Shown here one piece after another: positions 44,987 through 54,574 of a stretch of 64,000 nucleotides of DNA (the first letter of the stretch is position 1; the number at the start of each line of letters is the position of its first letter). The translations under genes and the position numbers were made by a program. The stretch lies in contig NZ_AP024323.1 of NCBI RefSeq assembly GCF_018408855.1, positions 1,178,001 to 1,242,000 on the forward strand, read 5' to 3'. This DNA is from Caballeronia sp. NK8. GTDB taxonomy: Bacteria; Pseudomonadota; Gammaproteobacteria; Burkholderiales; Burkholderiaceae. The notes below the pieces were generated by a model. It was not told the origin of the DNA and searched no databases. It worked only from the letters and a program-made list of their open reading frames with translations.

Positions 44987-47116
44987 ATGACATCGCCTAG
45001 CCGTCGCCGTTTCCTGCAAACCGTCGCCCAATCGGCGGGCGCCGCCGCAGCGCTCACCGCCTTTCCCGATTCGATCCGTCGCGCACTGGCGGTTCCGGCC
45101 GCCTCACGCAACGGAAGCATTCAGGATGTCGAACATATCGTCGTGTTCATGCAGGAGAACCGCTCCTTCGATCACTACTTCGGCCACTTGCGCGGCGTGC
45201 GCGGCTATAACGATCGCTTTCCGATCCCGCTTCCGAACGGCAAGCCCGTATGGTTCCAGCCGTCGAAAGCGGACCCGACGAAGCCCGTTTTGCCGTTTCA
45301 TCTCGACACCTCGACGACGAGCGCGCAATGTGTCGGCGATCTGGACCACTCCTGGTACAAGACGCACGCTGCAATCGATGCGGGCCGTTACGATCAGTGG
45401 TGCGCGAACAAGACCGACATGACGATGGGCTACCATCTGCGCAGCGATATTCCGTTTCACTACGCGCTCGCCGATGCATTCACCGTCTGCGATGCCTACT
45501 TCTGCTCGCTGCCCGGACCGACACACCCCAACCGCGCCTATCTCATGACGGGCATGGTCGACCCGACGGGCACGAAGGGCGGCCCGCTTCTCGACAACAA
45601 CGATTTCGTGGATGGCGACGGCCCGCCGAATTATCAATTGCTGTCGTGGACCACGTATCCGGAACGGCTCCAGGAAGCCGGCGTTTCGTGGCAGATCTAT
45701 CAGCAAGGGCTGACGGGCGACGATCCGCTCAATGGCAACTACGGCACCAACATCCTGCAGAACTTCACGAACTTCATCAATGCGAAGCCCGGCACGCCGC
45801 TCCATGAGCGCGCGCAGACCGTGCGCACGATCGACGATCTGAAGGCCGACGTGCTCGCGAACCGCTTGCCGCAAGTGTCATGGCTGTGCCCGCCCGCCGC
45901 GTTTTCCGAGCATCCGAAATACACGCCGGCCTATGGCGCGGAATACACGTCGCAAGTGCTCGACGCGTTGACTTCGAATCCCGAGGTGTGGAGCAAGACC
46001 GTGCTCTTCATCATGTACGACGAGAACGACGGATTCTTCGATCATGTCGTGCCGCCGCAGCCGCCGACCTCGCGCGCGCAAGGCCTATCGACCGTCACGA
46101 CCGACGGCGAAATACACAACATCGTGAATCCGGCGCGCGGCGGCAGCTATACCGTCGACAATCTGCCTTATGGTCTCGGGCCGCGCGTGCCGATGACGAT
46201 CGTGTCGCCGTGGACGAAAGGCGGCTTCGTTTGCTCGCAGGTCTTCGATCACACGTCGGTGATCCGCTTCATCGAAGCACGCTTCAACGTGACGGAACCG
46301 AACATCACGCCGTGGCGTCGTTCGGTGTGCGGGGACCTGACAGCAGCATTCGATTTCCGCACCACCGATTCGCGCATGCCGACGCTCCCGGACACGAGCA
46401 ATTACCGCACGATCGCGGACAACCAATGCTCGACGCAACCGCCGCCGACCGTCCCCACGACGCCCGCGCCGATCGACGCACAGGAATCCGGGCCACGTTT
46501 CGCCCGCGCATTGCCTTACGAGTTGCACGTGAACGGCCACGCCAAGAGCAAGCAGAATCAGTTTGTCATCGAGTTCGCGAACACGGGCCGTCAGGGCGCG
46601 CACTTCTACGTGTATTCGGGCAATCGCAGCGATGGTCCGTGGCGCTACACCGTCGAAGCAGGAAAGTCCGTGCGCGAAACGTTCGATCTCGTCAACACCA
46701 ACGGCGTCTATGCATTCACGGTGTACGGACCGAATGGTTTCGTACGCAACTTTTCCGGCAGCGCCGCGCGCGCGACGGACAAGCACGCCGAGCGCAACGC
46801 GCAAGCGGAAGTCAAGGCGCATTACGACATCGCGAACGGCAACCTCGTGCTTCGCTTCGTCAACGACGGCAATGCGCATGCAAGGCTATCCGTGGTCGAA
46901 AACGCATACGGTGCACACGCGCGTCAGGTGAATGTGCCGCCGGGCGCAACGGTCGAGGAAACCTGGAATCTCGCGGCCAGCCATCACTGGTATGACGTGA
47001 CGGCAAGTGACCGCGACGACGCGAGTTTCTCGCGCCGCATCGCGGGTCATATCGAAACCGGGCGGCCGAGCATCACCGATCCGGCTGCAGTCGCACCTGT
47101 CACGTCCGCCAGCTGA
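44987..47116 (+). CDS. plcN: Phosphocholine-specific phospholipase C, Tat-exported
   Basis: A 709-residue secreted enzyme that splits phosphatidylcholine to diacylglycerol and phosphocholine. Tat signal SRRRFLQTVAQ. The acid-phosphatase-like catalytic domain shows EHIVVFMQENRSFDHYFGHLRG, DLDHSWYKTH, PNRAYLMTGMVDP and LFIMYDENDGFFDHV. Two C-terminal DUF756 domains (near residues 510-600 and 610-695) are present. Such enzymes help bacteria use lipids as phosphate or carbon source and can act as virulence factors. The start ATG follows AAGGAAA. An inverted repeat follows the gene. Confidence 0.93.
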   Translation: MTSPSRRRFLQTVAQSAGAAAALTAFPDSIRRALAVPAASRNGSIQDVEHIVVFMQENRSFDHYFGHLRGVRGYNDRFPIPLPNGKPVWFQPSKADPTKPVLPFHLDTSTTSAQCVGDLDHSWYKTHAAIDAGRYDQWCANKTDMTMGYHLRSDIPFHYALADAFTVCDAYFCSLPGPTHPNRAYLMTGMVDPTGTKGGPLLDNNDFVDGDGPPNYQLLSWTTYPERLQEAGVSWQIYQQGLTGDDPLNGNYGTNILQNFTNFINAKPGTPLHERAQTVRTIDDLKADVLANRLPQVSWLCPPAAFSEHPKYTPAYGAEYTSQVLDALTSNPEVWSKTVLFIMYDENDGFFDHVVPPQPPTSRAQGLSTVTTDGEIHNIVNPARGGSYTVDNLPYGLGPRVPMTIVSPWTKGGFVCSQVFDHTSVIRFIEARFNVTEPNITPWRRSVCGDLTAAFDFRTTDSRMPTLPDTSNYRTIADNQCSTQPPPTVPTTPAPIDAQESGPRFARALPYELHVNGHAKSKQNQFVIEFANTGRQGAHFYVYSGNRSDGPWRYTVEAGKSVRETFDLVNTNGVYAFTVYGPNGFVRNFSGSAARATDKHAERNAQAEVKAHYDIANGNLVLRFVNDGNAHARLSVVENAYGAHARQVNVPPGATVEETWNLAASHHWYDVTASDRDDASFSRRIAGHIETGRPSITDPAAVAPVTSAS

Positions 47117-47122
47117 GAGCGC

Positions 47123-47156
47123 GCACTCCGCCCCGATGCAAACCGGGGCGGAGTGC
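47123..47156. terminator. Hairpin shared by convergent plcN and a small gene
   Basis: GCACTCCGCCCCG (47123-47135) pairs perfectly with CGGGGCGGAGTGC (47144-47156). There is no T-run, so it may act through Rho or protect the 3' end. The small minus-strand gene stops two bases away. Confidence 0.5.
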
Positions 47157-47157
47157 G

Positions 47158-47328
47158 TCATTCATCGTGCGGCGGTTGTTCTTGTAACGCCGTATCGCGG
47201 ATGACTTCCGCAAATTTTTCCAGCGCCTGCAACGGGCCGCTCACGCTGTTGTATTCCTGAGTTCCGATCCGGCCTTCAAGCACCACCGAAAAGCCGCAGT
47301 CCTGCGCAATTTTCAAAAGATCGTCCAT
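47158..47328 (-). CDS. Small hypothetical protein, 56 residues
   Basis: Reads MDDLLKIAQDCGFSVVLEGR, continues with EYNSVSGPLQALEKFAEVIRD and ends in PPHDE. The pattern looks like a compact soluble alpha/beta protein and codon use fits. GAGG lies about 10 bases before ATG 47328. No family recognised. It converges with plcN. Confidence 0.6.
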   Translation of the reverse strand: MDDLLKIAQDCGFSVVLEGRIGTQEYNSVSGPLQALEKFAEVIRDTALQEQPPHDE

Positions 47329-47533
47329 ATCGCATTCGCCTCATCTCGTCATGGCGAAGCAGATGTAATGCCCGCTTCTGAGTCGGTCATTTTTACCATT
47401 ACCGCGATACGAGTCCGAATTTTTACCCGGCGTGATTCGTCAGTCTTTATCGCCCTGATCACCTCGCGGCCGTCGTTCTCTCTCCTATGCTTCTCTTCAA
47501 ACGCAGGACGTGTGCGACAAACGCGCGCTCCGC

Positions 47534-47575
47534 TTGACATCGACGTCTCGATTCACGTATTGTTTGGTACACCAA
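47534..47575 (+). promoter_or_regulatory. Efflux operon promoter with overlapping operator
   Basis: TTGACA (47534-47539), 18-base spacer, TATTGT (47558-47563). A palindrome TTGGTACACCAA follows directly at 47564-47575, over the expected transcription start. It is a likely repressor site; no repressor gene stands beside the operon. Confidence 0.65.
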
Positions 47576-47611
47576 CCAAGAAACACAAGACGTTTATTTT
47601 CGGAGCACGTC

Positions 47612-48568
47612 ATGAGCCGCGTCACCGGCATAACTTTCTGCTTGCTATTCGCCGCGAGTCTCGCGGCGTGCTCGCACCAGGATCGCGATAACTATCAGGG
47701 TTATGTCGAGGGCGAATTCGTCTACCTGGGTTCGTCGCAATCGGGCAAGCTCACGGCGCTATCCGTCGCGCGCGGGCAAACGGTTAAAGCGGGCGCGGGC
47801 ACCTTCGCGCTCGAATCCGTCGATGAAACCGCCGCGCTCGATCAAGCCCAGCGCCAGCTCACGGCCGCCCAGTCGCAGCTCGAAGACATCCTCACGGGGA
47901 AGCGCGCTCCAGAGGTCGCTTCGGTGCGTGCACAACTCGCGCAGGCGCGCGCGAACGCGCGCAAGGCCGCGTTGCAGCTGAGCCGCGACGAAGCGCAATT
48001 CAGCGCGGGCGGCATCGCCAAAGGGCAACTCGACGACTCCCGCGCGAACGCCGATGCCGCCGCCGCGCAAGTGCGCGATCTCGCCGAGCAGGTCGACATC
48101 GCACGCTTGCCGGGCCGGCCGCAACAGATCGCCGCGCAGCGCGCGCAAGTGGCCGCCGCGCAGGCGTTCGTCGCACAGGCGCAATGGAAAGTCGATCAGA
48201 AGCGCGTAGCCGCGCCCGCGGACGGACTCGTGTACGACACGCTCTATCGCGTCGGAGAATGGGTGCAGGCGGGCAATCCTGTCGTGCAGATGCTGCCGCC
48301 GCAGAACGTGAAGGTTCGCTTCTTCGTGCCTGAGAACGTGGTCGGCAGCCTCGCGACGGGCCGCGCGGTATCGATTCATTGCGACGGCTGCACGGAAGAC
48401 GTACCCGCGAAAATCACCTACGTGTCCAATCAGGCGGAATACACGCCACCGGTCATCTACAGCAACGAAAGCCGTTCGAAACTCGTGTTCATGGTCGAGG
48501 CCCATCCTCAGGCAAGTGACGCGGCGAAGCTTCATCCCGGCCAACCCGTCGCGGTGAGGTTGCAATGA
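47612..48568 (+). CDS. HlyD family periplasmic adaptor (membrane fusion) lipoprotein
   Basis: A 318-residue adaptor of a tripartite exporter. The lipoprotein signal ends in SLAACS. Residues 30-75 and 205-240 form the biotinyl-lipoyl halves (EGEFVYLGSSQSGKLTALSVARGQTVKAG), and a long coiled coil lies between (residues 75-195). C-terminal beta barrel. It links the ABC-2 permease with the outer-membrane channel. ATG 47612 is preceded by GGAG; a longer reading crosses the promoter. Stop and next start overlap (ATGA). Confidence 0.9.
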   Translation: MSRVTGITFCLLFAASLAACSHQDRDNYQGYVEGEFVYLGSSQSGKLTALSVARGQTVKAGAGTFALESVDETAALDQAQRQLTAAQSQLEDILTGKRAPEVASVRAQLAQARANARKAALQLSRDEAQFSAGGIAKGQLDDSRANADAAAAQVRDLAEQVDIARLPGRPQQIAAQRAQVAAAQAFVAQAQWKVDQKRVAAPADGLVYDTLYRVGEWVQAGNPVVQMLPPQNVKVRFFVPENVVGSLATGRAVSIHCDGCTEDVPAKITYVSNQAEYTPPVIYSNESRSKLVFMVEAHPQASDAAKLHPGQPVAVRLQ

Positions 48569-49509
48569 GCGCACAGGAAACGCCCTACGTCATCGACGTG
48601 CACAAACTCAACAAGCACTTCGGCGACAAGCACGTCGTCAACGACGTGTCCTTGCAGGTCGCGCGCGGCGAGATCTTCGGCTTTCTCGGTCCGAACGGCA
48701 GCGGCAAGACAACATCGATCCGCCTGATGTGCGGACTGCTCACGCCGGATTCGGGCAGCGGCACCTGTCTGGGTTACGACATCGTGCGCGAGAGCGAAGA
48801 GATCAAGCGCAACGTCGGCTATATGACGCAGCGCTTCTCGTACTGGGAAGATCTGACGATCCGCGAGAACCTCGATTTCGTCGCGCGCATCTATCAGATG
48901 GCGAATCGTCGCGAGGCCGTGGATGGCGCGCTCGAAGCGCTCGGCCTGCAAAGCCGCGCGAATCAACTGACGGGCTCGCTCTCGGGCGGATGGAAGCAAC
49001 GCCTCGCCCTCGCCGCCTGCATGCTCCACGAGCCGAAACTGCTGTTGCTCGACGAACCCACCGCCGGCGTCGATCCCACCGCGCGCCGCGACTTCTGGGA
49101 AGAGCTGCATCGTCTCGCCGCGAAAGGTATCTCCGTGCTCGTCAGCACGCATTACATGGATGAGGCCGAGCGCTGTCACAAGCTCGCGTATATCGCTTAC
49201 GGCAAGCTGCTGGCACAAGGCACCGCGAGCGAAGTGATCGCATCGCAGAACCTCTCCACGTGGACCATTCAGGGCGAGCATCTAAGTGCGCTGTCGGAGC
49301 GCTTGCGCAAGACGCCGGGCGTCGATCAGACGGTCGTGTTCGGCTCGGCCCTGCACGTGAGCGGCAGCGATCATGCCGCGCTCGAACAGGCCGTGCGCGA
49401 TGCGACCAGGGACGGCGCAACGCGCGCCGCACGCATCGACACCGGGCTCGAAGATGTCTTCATCTATCTGATGAGCCGCGCCACCGATAACTTCAAGGTG
49501 ACATCATGA
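48565..49509 (+). CDS. ABC exporter ATP-binding protein
   Basis: A 314-residue ATPase: Walker A GPNGSGKTT, signature LSGGWKQRLALA, Walker B LLLLDEPTAGVDP, and switch His in STHYMDEAERC. It resembles YhiH/YbhF-type ATPases of drug or metal exporters. It drives the permease encoded next; ATGA overlaps on both sides show translational coupling. All catalytic motifs are intact. Confidence 0.93.
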   Translation: MSAQETPYVIDVHKLNKHFGDKHVVNDVSLQVARGEIFGFLGPNGSGKTTSIRLMCGLLTPDSGSGTCLGYDIVRESEEIKRNVGYMTQRFSYWEDLTIRENLDFVARIYQMANRREAVDGALEALGLQSRANQLTGSLSGGWKQRLALAACMLHEPKLLLLDEPTAGVDPTARRDFWEELHRLAAKGISVLVSTHYMDEAERCHKLAYIAYGKLLAQGTASEVIASQNLSTWTIQGEHLSALSERLRKTPGVDQTVVFGSALHVSGSDHAALEQAVRDATRDGATRAARIDTGLEDVFIYLMSRATDNFKVTS

Positions 49510-50666
49510 GCGTGAGCGGCTTTCTGGCGGTCTTCACGCGCTTCTCCTTCACGCGCTGGTGGAGCATCGTCACCAAGGAGTTTCTGCAATTGCGGCGCGA
49601 CCGCATCACGTTCGGCATGATCGTCGGCTTGCCGATCGTGCAGCTCGCGCTGTTCGGCTATGCGATCAACACGGACCCGAAGCATTTGCCGACGGCTGTC
49701 ATCATCGGCGATCAGAGTCCGTTCTCGCGCAGCTTCATCGCGGCGATGACGCACTCCGAGTACTTCGACATCGTCGAAACACTGCCCGACGATGCAGCGG
49801 GGCGCCGCGCGCTCGCGCAGGGCCGCGTGCTCTTCGTGCTCGACATTCCCGCCGATTTCTCGCGCAAGCTGTTGCGCGGCGAGCGGCCCGCGCTGCTCGT
49901 CGAAGCGGACGCCACCGATCCGAACGCGGTCAGCAAGGCGAGCAATTCACTGACCGGACTCGTGCAGTCGGTCGCCAGCAAGGACATGACCGGTCCGCTC
50001 GCGCATTTGAACGCGACGCCCGCCCCTTTCGACGTGCAGGTCCACAACCTCTACAACCCGGAAGGCATCACGCAATACAACGTCGTGCCCGGTCTGATGG
50101 GCGTGATCCTCACGATGACGCTCGTCATGATGACCGGCCTCGCGATGACACGCGAACGCGAGCGCGGCACGATGGAGAACCTGCTCGCCACGCCCGTTCT
50201 CCCGGTCGAAGTGATGACGGGCAAGATCGTGCCGTACGTGTTCATCGGCCTCATTCAGGCGTCGATCATTCTCGCGGCCACGCGCTTCGTGTTTCATGTG
50301 CCGTTCGTCGGCAATCCGCTCGCGATCTATCTCGCCGCGCTGCTGTTCATCGCCGCGAATCTGACGGTGGGCATCACGTTGTCATCGCTCGCGCAGAACC
50401 AGCTTCAGGCCATGCAGCTGACCATGTTCTATTTCCTGCCCAACATCCTTCTGTCGGGCTTCATGTTTCCGTTTGCGGGCATGCCCGGCTGGGCGCAGTT
50501 CATCGGCAATCTGCTGCCGCTCACTTATTTCAATCGCCTGATTCGCGGCATTCTGCTCAAGGGCAACAGCTGGGCGGACCTGTGGCCTTCGGTCTGGCCG
50601 ATGGCGCTTTTCACCGTCATCGTAATGTGCATTGCATTGCGCTTCTACCGGCGCACGCTCGACTAG
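49506..50666 (+). CDS. ABC-2 type exporter permease (YhhJ-like)
   Basis: A 386-residue inner-membrane permease: one N-terminal helix, a large periplasmic domain (residues 50-190), then five helices with MGVILTMTLVMMTGLAMTRERERGTMENLLATPV, the typical ABC-2 region. It exports the substrate, unknown here, together with the ATPase and the HlyD adaptor. Start overlaps the ATPase stop; the outer-membrane gene follows within 10 bases. Confidence 0.92.
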   Translation: MSVSGFLAVFTRFSFTRWWSIVTKEFLQLRRDRITFGMIVGLPIVQLALFGYAINTDPKHLPTAVIIGDQSPFSRSFIAAMTHSEYFDIVETLPDDAAGRRALAQGRVLFVLDIPADFSRKLLRGERPALLVEADATDPNAVSKASNSLTGLVQSVASKDMTGPLAHLNATPAPFDVQVHNLYNPEGITQYNVVPGLMGVILTMTLVMMTGLAMTRERERGTMENLLATPVLPVEVMTGKIVPYVFIGLIQASIILAATRFVFHVPFVGNPLAIYLAALLFIAANLTVGITLSSLAQNQLQAMQLTMFYFLPNILLSGFMFPFAGMPGWAQFIGNLLPLTYFNRLIRGILLKGNSWADLWPSVWPMALFTVIVMCIALRFYRRTLD

Positions 50667-50676
50667 GAAGATGTCG

Positions 50677-52095
50677 ATGAAACCGATCCTTTCCCTTTGC
50701 GCGATCGTCCTGTGCGGTTGCACCGTGGGCCCCGACTTTCACGCGCCCGCGCCGCCCGATACGCAGACCTACGTCAAATCGTCCGCGGCATCGCAAGGCT
50801 TTCCATCAGCCGAGCATGCGTTGCCGCTCTGGTGGACGCAGTTCGGCTCCGATCCGCTGAACCGTCTCGTCGATCGCGCGCTGAACGACAGTCCGACGCT
50901 CGAACAAGCGCGCGCGAAGCTCGTGCAGGCGCGCGAAGACTATCGGGCGCAAGCGGGCGCGACGTACTTCCCCGCCGTCGATGCCTCGCTCTCCGGAACG
51001 CGTCAGAAGGTCGATCCTGCCGCGTTCGGCGTGCCCATTCCGAGCCCCGGACCGTTCACGCTCTTCGATGCATCGGTCAGCGTGTCGTACACGCTCGATA
51101 TCTTCGGCGGCGAGCGTCGCGCGCTCGAAGCATTGCGCGCGCAAGTGGATTACCAGTCGTTCGAACTCGATGCGGCGCGGCTAACGATTGCGGGCAATGT
51201 CGTCGCTACCGCGATACGGCGCGCTTCGTTGCAGCAGCAGATCACGCTCACCGAACGTCTCATCGATGCACAGAGCCGGCAACTGGGCATCATGGAAGGC
51301 CGACTGCACGCGGGCGGCGTCGCGACGTTCGATGTGCGCAGCCAGCGCACGCTGGTCGAGCAGACGCGCGCGAGTTTGCCATCGCTCATCACGCAACGCG
51401 ATCAGGCCGATCACCGGCTCGCGGTGTTGCTCGGCGTCGAGCCGTCCAAAGCGGATTTCGATGCGATCACGCTCGACTCGCTGCATCTGCCCGGCAGCGT
51501 GCCGCTCACCTTGCCTTCGACGCTCGCGCGCGAACGTCCCGACATCCGCGCCTCCGAGGCCTTGCTGCATCAGGCGAGCGCGAATGTCGGCGTGGCGACG
51601 GCCGATCTCTATCCAAAGTTCTCGCTATCGGCCGGAGTGGGCAGCCAGCGCACCAACATCCACGACATGCTCAACAGCCTGAACGTATGGAATGCCGGTC
51701 TGAATCTCACGCAGCCGCTGTTTCATGGCGGCGAACTGCGCGCGAAGAAGCGCTCGTCGGAAGCGGCCTACGACGCGGCGATGCAGGCCTATCGACAAAC
51801 CGTGCTGGACGCGCTGCAACAGGTCGCCGATAGCCTGACCGCGCTTCAGAACGACGCGAGCGCATTGCAGGCGCGCGAAATCGCAGCAAATGAAGCACAA
51901 GCGAATCTGGATACGACCGGCGCGCGCTATGCGGCTGGCGGCGTAAGCCGTTTCGATTTGCTCGACACGCAACGCCAGGCGTTACAAACACAGCTCGATT
52001 ACGCGCTCGCGCAAGCAACGCGCCTCTCCGATACCGCCGCGCTCTTTCAATCGCTGGGCGGCGCGGGCGAAGACATGAAGGCTGCCACTAACTAG
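50677..52095 (+). CDS. Outer-membrane efflux channel lipoprotein (NodT/TolC-like)
   Basis: A 472-residue outer-membrane factor. Signal with lipobox LCGCTVGPDF near residue 14; the mature start VGPDFHAPAPP is standard. Two repeats of long helices form the channel (e.g. LVQAREDYRAQAGATYFP and LDALQQVADSLTALQND). ATG 50677 is chosen since AGGA lies 8 bases upstream; ATG 50671 is also possible. It completes the efflux operon. Its end overlaps the convergent ligase gene by 8 bases. Confidence 0.92.
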   Translation: MKPILSLCAIVLCGCTVGPDFHAPAPPDTQTYVKSSAASQGFPSAEHALPLWWTQFGSDPLNRLVDRALNDSPTLEQARAKLVQAREDYRAQAGATYFPAVDASLSGTRQKVDPAAFGVPIPSPGPFTLFDASVSVSYTLDIFGGERRALEALRAQVDYQSFELDAARLTIAGNVVATAIRRASLQQQITLTERLIDAQSRQLGIMEGRLHAGGVATFDVRSQRTLVEQTRASLPSLITQRDQADHRLAVLLGVEPSKADFDAITLDSLHLPGSVPLTLPSTLARERPDIRASEALLHQASANVGVATADLYPKFSLSAGVGSQRTNIHDMLNSLNVWNAGLNLTQPLFHGGELRAKKRSSEAAYDAAMQAYRQTVLDALQQVADSLTALQNDASALQAREIAANEAQANLDTTGARYAAGGVSRFDLLDTQRQALQTQLDYALAQATRLSDTAALFQSLGGAGEDMKAATN

Positions 52096-53605
52096 CGAGC
52101 GTCCCGAGCCGATGCTTGAGCACCTTGCCGCTTGCGGAGACGGGCAACGCGTCGAGAATGCGGATCGACGAAGGCCGTTTGTATGGCGCGAGCCGCGCGC
52201 TCACCCACTCCGCGAGTTCGCATTCGTTCGTCGAGACACCCGGCCTCAGTTCGACGAACGCGAGCACCTCCTCGTTGCCCTCCACCTTTCGTCCGATCAC
52301 GGCGGAATGCAGCACGGCGGGATGGCTGTTGAACGCCTGTTCCAATTCGGCGGGATAGACGTTGAAACCCGAGCGGATGATGAGTTCCTTGCTGCGTCCG
52401 ACGATATACAGATTGCCGTTCTCGAAGCGCGCGAGATCGCCGGTCTTGAGCCATCCGTCCGCCGTCACCGTGGCCGCCGTTTGCGCCGGATCGCGATAAT
52501 AACCGAGCATGACGTTCGGGCCACGTACCCATAGTTCGCCAGTATCGTCGTTATCGAGCGGCACGATGCGTGCCTCGACACCGGGAATCAACGGACCGAC
52601 GGACGAATCGCGCGCGGGCGCATCGAGCGATGTGTTCGACACGGTCGGACTGCTTTCGGTCATGCCATAGCCGTTGTGCAAGGGCACGCCATAGAACGCT
52701 TCGGCGGCAGCCTTGAGCGTCATGTCGAGCGGTGAGCCGCCGCAATAGACGAAGCGCAGCGACGGCGCGTTCAGGCCGCCGCGCGGCGTGAAGTGATCGA
52801 TCAGCTTCGCATGCATCGCGGGCACGCCCTGAAAGATCGTCATCCGTTCTTCGCTGAGCACGCGGCCCGCGCGCGCAGCATCGAAGCGCGCCGCGAGCCG
52901 CAGCATCGCGCCCGCGTAGAGCGAACCGAGGCACATCGAAGCGAGGCCGAACACATGCGAGATCGGCAGCACGGCATAGACGCGATCGCGGGAACCCACA
53001 CGGCGCAGCGTGCTCGATACCGCCGCGACGAACAGCAGATTGCGATGCGAAAGCATCACGCCCTTCGGCGCACCGGTCGTGCCCGTCGTGTAGATGAGCG
53101 CGGCGCATTGCCGGTCCGATGGCAAGCCGTGCGGCTCCTGCGCGGAAGTCGCATCGACGGCGCTCAGTGCGAACGCGCCTATTGAAATTGCGTCGAGCGA
53201 TTCGACCGAAGCGCCATCGCGTTGCGCATGATGCGCGGCATCGTCGGAGGCTTCGACGGTATAGAACGCGAGACGCGGTTTCGCATGCGCGCGGATCGCG
53301 TCGAGTTCGACCGCGGAAAGACGCGCGTTCGTCACGAACGCCCATGCATCGAGACGGCTGGCCGCAAACAGCGAAGCAACGAGCGCGACGCTGTTCTCGC
53401 CGATCAGCATCACGCGATCGCCGGCGCGCACGCCCGCTGCCGCAAGACGCGCGGCGAGCGCATCGATGGCATCGTCGAGTTGCGCATAGGTCAGCGTGCG
53501 CGCGTCCTCATGCAACGCGATGTGATCCGGATGCGCCTTCGCGCCGCGCGAGACGATTGCGTCGATGCGCGCGGGCAAGGACGCAATGAGCTGGTTCGTA
53601 TCCAT
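52088..53605 (-). CDS. Acyl-CoA synthetase (class I adenylate-forming enzyme)
   Basis: A 505-residue AMP-forming ligase that activates a carboxylic acid to its CoA thioester. Motifs: LIYTTGTTGAPKGVMLSH near residue 170, YGMTESSP near 312, GWLKTGDLARFENG near 385, GRSKELIIRSGFNVYPAELE near 407 and the catalytic Lys in SGKVLKHRLG at the end. The acid is unknown. It lies 51 bases after the SMP-30 gene on the same strand and may be the last gene of the catabolic operon, where it could activate a product acid. Confidence 0.9.
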   Translation of the reverse strand: MDTNQLIASLPARIDAIVSRGAKAHPDHIALHEDARTLTYAQLDDAIDALAARLAAAGVRAGDRVMLIGENSVALVASLFAASRLDAWAFVTNARLSAVELDAIRAHAKPRLAFYTVEASDDAAHHAQRDGASVESLDAISIGAFALSAVDATSAQEPHGLPSDRQCAALIYTTGTTGAPKGVMLSHRNLLFVAAVSSTLRRVGSRDRVYAVLPISHVFGLASMCLGSLYAGAMLRLAARFDAARAGRVLSEERMTIFQGVPAMHAKLIDHFTPRGGLNAPSLRFVYCGGSPLDMTLKAAAEAFYGVPLHNGYGMTESSPTVSNTSLDAPARDSSVGPLIPGVEARIVPLDNDDTGELWVRGPNVMLGYYRDPAQTAATVTADGWLKTGDLARFENGNLYIVGRSKELIIRSGFNVYPAELEQAFNSHPAVLHSAVIGRKVEGNEEVLAFVELRPGVSTNECELAEWVSARLAPYKRPSSIRILDALPVSASGKVLKHRLGTLAS

Positions 53606-53656
53606 ATCGGGCGATACCGTTCGTAACCCTGAGGCCCGAATGATAACGCCCGCGCA

Positions 53657-54559
53657 TCATCCCGCGAAACGCGGCTCGGGAATGCCGCGCACGCCGAGCC
53701 CCGTCACCGCGAAGAGGCCGCCCTTGTCGTGCTCCTTCTGCGGAATGCCCCACATCGGACGGCCCATCGTCGATACATAGAGGATGTCGAGATTCGGCCC
53801 GCCGAACATCACGCTCGTCAGATTGCGCACCGGAAACGGCACGACGCGATCGAGCTTGCCATCGGGCGCGAAGCGCAGAATGCGCCCGCCGAACACGAGC
53901 GCGGACCATACGTAGCCATCCTCGTCGACGGTCGCGCCATCGAAGGTGCCCGCCATGTCGTGCGCGGATACGAACAGGCGCTTGTTCGTCGCAGCGCCCG
54001 TTTCGATGTCGTAGTCGTACGCGTACATCTCCTTGCTGTAGGTGTCGGTGAAGTAAAAGGTCTTGTTGTCGGGGCTCCAGCATGGGCCGTTCGAGCAACT
54101 GATGCCGCTGTCGAGCCGCGTGACCTTGCCGTTCGTATCGAGCCGATAGAGACCGCCGCTGCGCGTCGAGCGCTGGCCGCGATCGGCGTCGTAGCGGTCG
54201 AAGTCGTACGACATGGTGCCCGCGATGAAACGGCCGCGACGATCCACCTTGCCGTCATTGAAACGTGTCTCGGGATCGTCGCTTTCCGGATCGGCGATGA
54301 ACTGCACGGTCTGTGCGTCGAAGTCGTAGAAATGCAGGCCGTTGGCGAGTGCGACCACCGCGCCGCCTTGCTCGCGCAACGCCATCGAGCCGATATGACG
54401 CGGCACGAAATAGCGCTTCACGTCGCCGCCGTCCGCGCGACAGCTATAGATTTCGGCGGCCGTGCTGTCGATCCAGTACAGCCGTTCCTCCTTCACGTCC
54501 CACAACGGTCCTTCGCCGAGATGATTGTTCGCATCGACGAGCAAGCGTACTTCGGCCAT
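53657..54559 (-). CDS. SMP-30/gluconolactonase family lactonase
   Basis: A 300-residue six-bladed propeller. Metal ligands are seen: Glu16 in LGEGPLWD, Asn in SCSNGPCWSPD, and Asp in TFDGATVDEDGYVW. Family members hydrolyse sugar lactones such as gluconolactone, xylonolactone or arabinonolactone. AAGGAG lies before ATG 54559. It is 15 bases after the dehydrogenase gene, so it belongs to the operon and probably opens the lactone made during oxidation of the imported sugar. Confidence 0.92.
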   Translation of the reverse strand: MAEVRLLVDANNHLGEGPLWDVKEERLYWIDSTAAEIYSCRADGGDVKRYFVPRHIGSMALREQGGAVVALANGLHFYDFDAQTVQFIADPESDDPETRFNDGKVDRRGRFIAGTMSYDFDRYDADRGQRSTRSGGLYRLDTNGKVTRLDSGISCSNGPCWSPDNKTFYFTDTYSKEMYAYDYDIETGAATNKRLFVSAHDMAGTFDGATVDEDGYVWSALVFGGRILRFAPDGKLDRVVPFPVRNLTSVMFGGPNLDILYVSTMGRPMWGIPQKEHDKGGLFAVTGLGVRGIPEPRFAG

Positions 54560-54574
54560 CGTTGTCTCCTTGAG

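Noticed and set aside
47123..47156. Hairpin as a strong intrinsic terminator
   Set aside because: Stem is perfect, but no T-run follows on either strand, so listed only with moderate confidence.
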